From positions 1 to 9,706 of the forward strand of contig DASQDR010000205.1 of NCBI GenBank assembly GCA_035634055.1: a stretch of 9,706 nucleotides of DNA. The letters are read 5' to 3'. The position numbers were made by a program, and so were the translations under genes. This document shows, piece after piece, positions 5,929 to 9,706 of this stretch (position 1 is the first letter of the stretch; each line of letters begins with the position of its first letter). The DNA comes from JAICTV01 sp035634055 (lineage in GTDB: Bacteria; Planctomycetota; Phycisphaerae; Tepidisphaerales; Tepidisphaeraceae). Under the pieces are notes generated by a model. It made no database searches. It saw only the letters and a list, made by a program, of their open reading frames with translations, and was not told the DNA's origin.

Positions 5929-7662
5929 CTACACCGGCAGCTTGATCATCCACGCCAGCGCGGCGGTGATCAGCAAGGCGCCCAGCAGGCCGGCGTAGAG
6001 GCGGGACATGCGTTGGTCGAAGCGGTGGGTGTGGGCCGGGTCGGTGCTCATGCGCTGCAACGCGCGCATGCGGGTCGAGATGCTGCCGTGGAGCCAGTTG
6101 TTGGCCAGGTCGGCGAACTGCTCGGCGAACCAGCCGAGCCGCTGGATGAGGCTCCCTTCCAGCCGGCGCGGCGAGCCGATGGGCATGTTGTTGATCAGCG
6201 CGACGCGCTCCAGCGCCGACGCGAAGATGCTCGCGCCGAGCGGGCCGACGTGGGAGCGATGCCCGGGATACGTTGGGGCCGGTGCGGGGGTCGCGGAGGT
6301 CGCCGGGTTCGCGGGCGCGATCGCCGTCGGCGAACGGGCCACTCCCGTTTGCGGCATCTGCGAGATTTGCTGCCACGGCGCGTCGCCGGCGGCTTCGGCG
6401 GCATCAGGGAACTGCACCGAGTCGTCATACGGCTGCGAACCGGCAAGAAGGTTTGTCGTCGCGGGCGCGGCGGTTCCGAGCAGCGGCGCCAAGTGGCGTT
6501 CCAGCGTTCGCGCGGCAAACACGTCCGCCTGGCGCTCGAACCGGCGGCTCACGTAGCCGAAGGCGAGCAGGAACGCGCCGAAGCCGATCAGGGTCATCAG
6601 CAGGTCCACCGGCATCCACGCCGGCAACTGCATCCAGCGCTGCTGCGCCGCCTCCAGGACGAGGGCGACCACGGCCAGCGCGAGGACCAGCACCTTCATG
6701 AAGACCAGGTACCAGATCATGTGGCGGTGGACGACGTGGCCTAGCTCGTGGGCGAAGACCGCCTCGATCTGCTCGTCGGTCATCTCCTCCAGCAGCAGGT
6801 CGCTGAGCAGCACGTAGCGGAAGCGCGGCACCACGCCCATCACCAGCGCGTTGGCGATGCGGTGGTGCGTCGGCCAGAGCAGGATGTTGCGGAAGCGCAG
6901 GCGGTAGAGGGAGGCCATCGCCTGCAGGCGGTCGCGCAGGTCGGATGCCGGCAGCGGCCGCGCCCCCAGGATCCGCGCCAGCAGGATCGGCGACATCACG
7001 AAGACGGTGATGGCCGAGAACAGCGTGACCATCCCCTCGGCGGCGGACCCCTGAAGGTCCATTCGCAGCATCCGCCCCAGCCCGACCATGATCACGTCGT
7101 GCAGGGCAAGGATCAGCACGATCGGGGCGGCGGTGAAGAGGATCTGGAGGCGCAAATTCTGGCGGACGTACTCGCCCAACGTGGGGGAGGCGCTGATGGG
7201 CAGGTCCTGGTCCAGCCGGACCAGCAGCCCCTGGTCGCGCAGGGCGCGGTCGGCCGGGTACTGCGACCACCACAGCGCGATCCAGGTCAGCAGGGCCGGC
7301 AGCGTGCCGATCAGGGCGCCGGGAACCTGCACGGGCATCTCCCCGACCGGGCCAAGGATGCGTTGCACGGTCGGCCCCCACCCGAGGAAGAAGGTGCCCA
7401 CGGCTAGCCACGCCGGGATGAAGAGCTGGGCGGCAAAGCTGACCTTGCCGAAGTATCGCCTGCCGCGCCGGGCGCGGCCGGTGACGATCCGCCGGGCCAG
7501 CAGCCGGCTCCACATCCCCAGCGTCACCACCACCAGGGCGTACATCCCGAAAAACAGGGCGAGATCCAGCGGGTGGGCGGCGCGCGGCGCGGCGGCATCC
7601 GACCGCCAAGCCATCCAGATCAGGAACAACAGCAGCAGCAGGAATCGCGACACGTGCTTCAC
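5929..7662 (-). CDS. M48 family zinc metalloprotease, multi-pass membrane protein
   Basis: A 577-residue integral membrane endopeptidase of the M48 (Ste24/HtpX) family, which acts at or in the membrane, often in protein quality control. The zinc site is visible: HELGH at 305-309 (His305, catalytic Glu306, His309) and a third ligand Glu376 in RRFERQAD. Upstream, FRYVLLSDLLLEEMTDEQIEAV is the usual approach to the active site, and WLHGSIST (523-530) is the conserved C-terminal His-Gly-Ser motif. Hydrophobic segments lie near 5-18, 33-53, 76-94, 115-133, 173-196, 209-231, 317-338, 352-371 and 556-575. Residues about 390-475 form an A/P/T/S-rich linker between the third ligand and the C-terminal motif. 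The start is GTG at 7662; no clear Shine-Dalgarno site precedes it. It converges on the second permease and diverges from the PilZ gene, so it is probably monocistronic. Confidence 0.95.
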   Translation of the reverse strand: MKHVSRFLLLLLFLIWMAWRSDAAAPRAAHPLDLALFFGMYALVVVTLGMWSRLLARRIVTGRARRGRRYFGKVSFAAQLFIPAWLAVGTFFLGWGPTVQRILGPVGEMPVQVPGALIGTLPALLTWIALWWSQYPADRALRDQGLLVRLDQDLPISASPTLGEYVRQNLRLQILFTAAPIVLILALHDVIMVGLGRMLRMDLQGSAAEGMVTLFSAITVFVMSPILLARILGARPLPASDLRDRLQAMASLYRLRFRNILLWPTHHRIANALVMGVVPRFRYVLLSDLLLEEMTDEQIEAVFAHELGHVVHRHMIWYLVFMKVLVLALAVVALVLEAAQQRWMQLPAWMPVDLLMTLIGFGAFLLAFGYVSRRFERQADVFAARTLERHLAPLLGTAAPATTNLLAGSQPYDDSVQFPDAAEAAGDAPWQQISQMPQTGVARSPTAIAPANPATSATPAPAPTYPGHRSHVGPLGASIFASALERVALINNMPIGSPRRLEGSLIQRLGWFAEQFADLANNWLHGSISTRMRALQRMSTDPAHTHRFDQRMSRLYAGLLGALLITAALAWMIKLPV

Positions 7663-7880
7663 CCATCGTCGTGAACGGGCCGGGACTTACGTTAGCTCGT
7701 GCGCCCGCCCAAGTCGATGCGGCGCAACCGCCAGAGGCACGCGGGAAGGGCGGTCGCAGTTTCGCCCGCGAAGTCCGATAAGCCGATTTGATCCTCGCCC
7801 TCCCATTTTACCCAGATTAACAAAAGTGGACGGCAAGTCGGGTCGATACATGGGGTGCCAGAGACGAGAAACCCCCAACG

Positions 7881-7886
7881 AAGGAG
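7881..7886 (+). promoter_or_regulatory. Strong ribosome binding site of the PilZ gene
   Basis: AAGGAG sits 8 nt before the ATG at 7895. It decides the start, because the same frame stays open far upstream through the antisense of the protease gene. It is the best Shine-Dalgarno site in the window. The gap before it (7663-7880) has the only AT-rich patch around (about 7785-7825), probably the promoter area for both divergent genes, but I could not pick a convincing -35/-10 pair. Confidence 0.85.
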
Positions 7887-7894
7887 CCGCGGCG

Positions 7895-8353
7895 ATGACC
7901 ACCCTGCACGAGTACCAGAACAAGGCCAAGTTCGACGTCACCGTAGACCCCAAGGGCGACGAGCGCCGCCAGCACCGCCGGCACGACATGGAGCAGCAGG
8001 GCATCTCCATCGACCGCTGGGACGGCGCCCGCAAGGTGGGTCAGCAATTCGGTCAGATCGTTGATCTTTCCGCCGGCGGGGTTCGTATCAGGACCGAGCA
8101 GACCAACATTCGAGCCGACCAGCAGGTCCGCGTGCGGATCGAGCTGCCGGACTACGCCGGGATCGCCCCGTTCATCCAGGCCGGTGAGAACGACCTCCAG
8201 CCCAAGCGCGAGTGGGTCGGCTGGATGGCGGTCGCCCGCGTGATGAAGATCGACGAGAAGCGCGTCGACGTCGCCGGGCGGCTGGTGGACATGGATGAAA
8301 TGGATCGCGGGATGCTCGGGTTGTACCTGTCGACCCAACCGCTGGCCGCCTGA
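7895..8353 (+). CDS. PilZ domain protein, putative c-di-GMP receptor
   Basis: A 152-residue soluble protein consisting essentially of one PilZ domain. Both halves of the c-di-GMP binding signature are present: an Arg-rich RxxxR segment (ERRQHRRH, Arg24/Arg28 or Arg25/Arg29) and DLSAGG (Asp57, Ser59, Gly62), fitting (D/N)xSxxG. Between them lies a longer-than-usual insert with a DRWDG segment (40-44). The C-terminal half has alternating hydrophobic strands and ends in a short helix-like segment with MDEMDRGMLGLYL. There is no signal peptide, membrane segment or output domain, so it presumably acts by binding a partner when c-di-GMP is bound. It stands alone, with a strong ribosome binding site. 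Divergence from the M48 gene gives no clear functional link. The output pathway (motility, exopolysaccharide or other) cannot be read from the sequence. Confidence 0.92.
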   Translation: MTTLHEYQNKAKFDVTVDPKGDERRQHRRHDMEQQGISIDRWDGARKVGQQFGQIVDLSAGGVRIRTEQTNIRADQQVRVRIELPDYAGIAPFIQAGENDLQPKREWVGWMAVARVMKIDEKRVDVAGRLVDMDEMDRGMLGLYLSTQPLAA

Positions 8354-8585
8354 GTGAGGGCTCGGGCGCGCCCCGACTACGACGAGGGATCAGGACTGAC
8401 GCTGTCGGAGAAACGAGTGAGCCGCCCCCGCGGGCGGCGCGAGCGAGGGAGTTCGAGAGAGAGCGGCCGCCAGGCAGGGAAGCGCGACGGCACTGCAAGG
8501 GCACTCAAGGGGTCGGCCACGAGGGCTCGGCCGGCCCCGCCCTTGCTTGCGATGGCGCGGCGTCGCCGCCATCGCCTGCCAAGCC

Positions 8586-8630
8586 AGATGATGTCAGGCA
8601 AGATGAGGCCAGGCGAGATGATGCCGGCCG
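8586..8630 (+). repeat. Three tandem 15-bp repeats
   Basis: Units AGATGATGTCAGGCA (8586-8600), AGATGAGGCCAGGCG (8601-8615) and AGATGATGCCGGCCG (8616-8630) follow each other exactly. They lie in the gene-poor stretch between the PilZ gene and its downstream terminator. In one plus-strand frame they would encode a pentapeptide repeat (QMMSG, KMRPG, EMMPA), but no credible gene surrounds them. Confidence 0.8.
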
Positions 8631-8653
8631 GACAACGAGTCATTCGAACCAAC

Positions 8654-8704
8654 GCCGCCGGCGCCGGGTTTTCCTCCTTCGTACCCGACGCCGGTGGCTT
8701 TTTT
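8654..8704 (+). terminator. Intrinsic (Rho-independent) terminator
   Basis: GCCGCCGGCG (8654-8663) pairs with CGCCGGTGGC (8689-8698) over 10 bp with one G-U. After one C-A mismatch the helix continues with CGGGT/ACCCG (8665-8669/8683-8687) around a 13-nt loop. Six Ts (8699-8704) follow directly. It should end plus-strand transcripts coming from the PilZ gene or the structured region before the TPR gene. Confidence 0.88.
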
Positions 8705-8744
8705 GCGCGCCGCCTCCGGCCGTGCCGGTCGCGGGCGATCCGTC

Positions 8745-8750
8745 TAACAT
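8745..8750 (+). promoter_or_regulatory. Putative -10 element suggesting a near-leaderless TPR gene mRNA
   Basis: TAACAT lies 8 nt before the ATG at 8759, after the terminator and in a gap with no Shine-Dalgarno sequence. A TANNNT box at this distance is the pattern of leaderless promoters in other bacteria. The matching -35 position (GTGCCG, 17 nt upstream) is poor, so support is modest. Confidence 0.3.
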
Positions 8751-8758
8751 GACGGCCG

Positions 8759-9706
8759 ATGAGCGACCCTGACGACCTCCTGCGCGCCGCCCTGGCGCAC
8801 CACCAGCGCGGGCAGCTCGAGCAGGCCAAGGCCATTTACCAGCAGATCCTCCAGCGCAATGCGAGCGAGCCCAACGCGCTCAACCTGCTGGGGATGGTCC
8901 ACCACGCGCAGGGCCGCCAGCAGCAGGCGGAAGAGCTGATCCGCCGGGCCATCGCCGCCGCGCCGGACGTGCCCGGCTTTCACAACAACCTCGGGACGGT
9001 GCTGCTGGCGCAGCGGCGCACCGACGCCGCGGAAGAGGCGCTGCGCGCCGCCGCCGCGCTCCAGCCGGATTATCCCGAGGCGCACAGCAACCTCGGCGTC
9101 GCGCTGCTGGGACAGGGGAAGGTCGAGGAGGCCATCGCGTCGATCGTGCGCGCGCTCGAGCTGCGCCACCACTACCCGGCCGCACGGAACAACCTCGGCA
9201 ACGCGCTGCGCGCCCGTTACCTCTACCGCGAGGCGGCGCAGTGCTACCTCGATGCGCTGGCGCAGCAGCCGAACTATCCCGAGGCGCACTCGAACCTCGC
9301 GATCGCGCTGCTGGCGCTGGCGGACGCGCCGGCGGCGGAGGCGGAGGCGCGGCGGGCGATCGAGCTCCAGCCGGACCACCTCGGCGCGTTCCTCACCCTC
9401 GGCGTCGCCCTCGAGCAGCAGGGCCGCAAGGGCGATGCGGTGGAGACGTATCGCGCCGCCGTCAGGCTCCGCCCGAACGCGCGCGGGCTGCGGTTCCAAC
9501 TGGCAGCGCTGACCGGCGAGGAGGCGTTTGACTCGGTGCCACCGGAACTCGTCGCCAGCGGCTTCGACAACTACGCTGACACGTTCGACCGTCACCTGGT
9601 GGACGGGCTGAAGTACCGCGCGCCGCAACTGCTGATCGACGCGATCGCCGCCGCAACGCGCGGGGGCGGCGCGGGCGGCGCGGGCGGCGCGGGCGGCGGC
9701 AGCGGC
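8759..9706 (+). CDS. TPR-repeat protein leading into a predicted SAM-dependent methyltransferase (COG4976-like); cut by the window edge
   Basis: The frame is open from the ATG at 8759 to the right edge (316 codons visible). Residues 4-241 form seven 34-residue tetratricopeptide repeats with the usual spacing (LGxxLxxQGxxxxA...ALxxxPxxxxA), a protein-interaction solenoid. From 250 the sequence changes to LAALTGEEAFDSVPPELV, then GFDNYADTFDRHLVDGLKYRAPQ. This FDxYAxxFDxHL segment, in family knowledge, joins TPRs to a class I methyltransferase in COG4976-type proteins; the fold itself lies beyond the window. Residues 302-316 are almost pure Gly/Ala, an odd insertion just where the methyltransferase fold should begin. 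No Shine-Dalgarno site is visible; an overlapping ATG at 8749 is in another frame and opens no comparable coding sequence. The target of methylation is unknown. If no methyltransferase follows, it is a TPR scaffold protein. Confidence 0.88.
   Translation, partial: MSDPDDLLRAALAHHQRGQLEQAKAIYQQILQRNASEPNALNLLGMVHHAQGRQQQAEELIRRAIAAAPDVPGFHNNLGTVLLAQRRTDAAEEALRAAAALQPDYPEAHSNLGVALLGQGKVEEAIASIVRALELRHHYPAARNNLGNALRARYLYREAAQCYLDALAQQPNYPEAHSNLAIALLALADAPAAEAEARRAIELQPDHLGAFLTLGVALEQQGRKGDAVETYRAAVRLRPNARGLRFQLAALTGEEAFDSVPPELVASGFDNYADTFDRHLVDGLKYRAPQLLIDAIAAATRGGGAGGAGGAGGGSG
9665..9700 (+). repeat. 9-bp GGCGGCGCG microsatellite inside the TPR gene
   Basis: Three perfect units (9665-9673, 9674-9682, 9683-9691) are followed by a degraded fourth (9692-9700). 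They encode a Gly-Ala-Gly run. The unit length keeps the frame, so copy-number change would alter linker length without breaking the gene. Confidence 0.85.

Larger units (their letters stand above)
8421..8704 (+). ncRNA. Candidate structured RNA or structured 3' UTR downstream of the PilZ gene
   Basis: Between the PilZ stop and an intrinsic terminator lie several strong helices on the plus strand. (a) GCCGCCC/GGGCGGC, loop CCGC, 8421-8438. (b) An 18-bp composite stem, GCAAGGGC (8495-8502) with GCCCTTGC (8539-8546) and GGGGTCGGCC (8509-8518) with GGCCGGCCCC (8529-8538, one U-G), broken only by a 6-nt bulge at 8503-8508. (c) GCGATGGCG/CGCCATCGC, 8549-8557/8567-8575. GGCAGG (8473-8478) can pair with CCTGCC (8575-8580) to close b and c into a junction; the last pair of c would have to open. 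The 15-nt repeats and the terminator follow. No known RNA family is recognised. It could be an independent sRNA, a long 3' UTR or decayed sequence. Confidence 0.3.

Noticed and set aside
7788..7815. TTGATC with a downstream AT-rich stretch as the PilZ gene promoter
   Set aside because: No acceptable -10 hexamer lies 16-18 nt downstream. The AT-rich patch is suggestive, but the exact promoter cannot be assigned.
8630..8660. tRNA T-arm-like TTCGAA sequence
   Set aside because: No flanking 5-bp T stem, and no acceptor or anticodon arms on either strand.
8354..8752. 132-codon open frame starting with GTG right after the PilZ stop
   Set aside because: Arg-rich and compositionally random, it runs through strong RNA hairpins and an intrinsic terminator. 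No homology-like motif is visible.
8377..8835. Minus-strand open frame over the region before the TPR gene
   Set aside because: It overlaps the start of the TPR gene and the terminator; the composition is that of a shadow frame.

Overview
The window looks like a chromosomal segment of a high-GC planctomycete, most likely of the Phycisphaerae type. Reasons: very high GC with strong GC-rich third codon positions; genes well spaced and often without a clear Shine-Dalgarno site; GTG starts; and a block of the motif GAAATTGGGTTCGTTTT. Reverse-strand translations of that motif read KTNPIS, QNEPNF or KRTQF, strings I remember from planctomycete genomes. The taxonomic call is inference from these traits, not from a marker gene.

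Layout. (1) 1-1021, minus strand, cut by the left edge: a secreted or periplasmic aspartyl protease-like protein with two DTGA motifs. (2) 1330-3267 and 3668-5530, plus strand: a tandem pair of paralogous APC-superfamily permeases with a C-terminal Usp-like domain. Both keep the residues I recall as forming the K+ sites of Bacillus KimA. (3) 3290-3487, between them: a sigma70-like promoter followed at once by a well-formed ydaO/yuaA-type c-di-AMP riboswitch, including its 3' pseudoknot. (4) 5531-5928: a convergent gap carrying about six copies of the planctomycete repeat at a spacing of about 37 bp. (5) 5929-7662, minus strand: a multi-pass membrane M48 metalloprotease. (6) 7895-8353, plus strand: a single-domain PilZ (c-di-GMP receptor) protein. 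(7) 8354-8758: a gene-poor stretch rich in RNA structure, ending in a textbook intrinsic terminator. (8) 8759 to the right edge, plus strand: a protein with seven TPRs leading into a methyltransferase-type region, truncated by the window.

How it fits together. The clearest functional unit is potassium homeostasis: two KimA/KUP-like transporters, one with its own promoter and a c-di-AMP sensor, the other with a separate putative promoter and no riboswitch. c-di-AMP control of K+ uptake is established in Firmicutes, so finding the aptamer directly in front of a KimA-like gene supports both calls. The duplicated pair has diverged in regulation, in one large extracytoplasmic loop and in the Usp nucleotide-binding motif. 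The other genes show no evident link to this pair. The PilZ gene means that both cyclic dinucleotide signals are represented within 5 kb.
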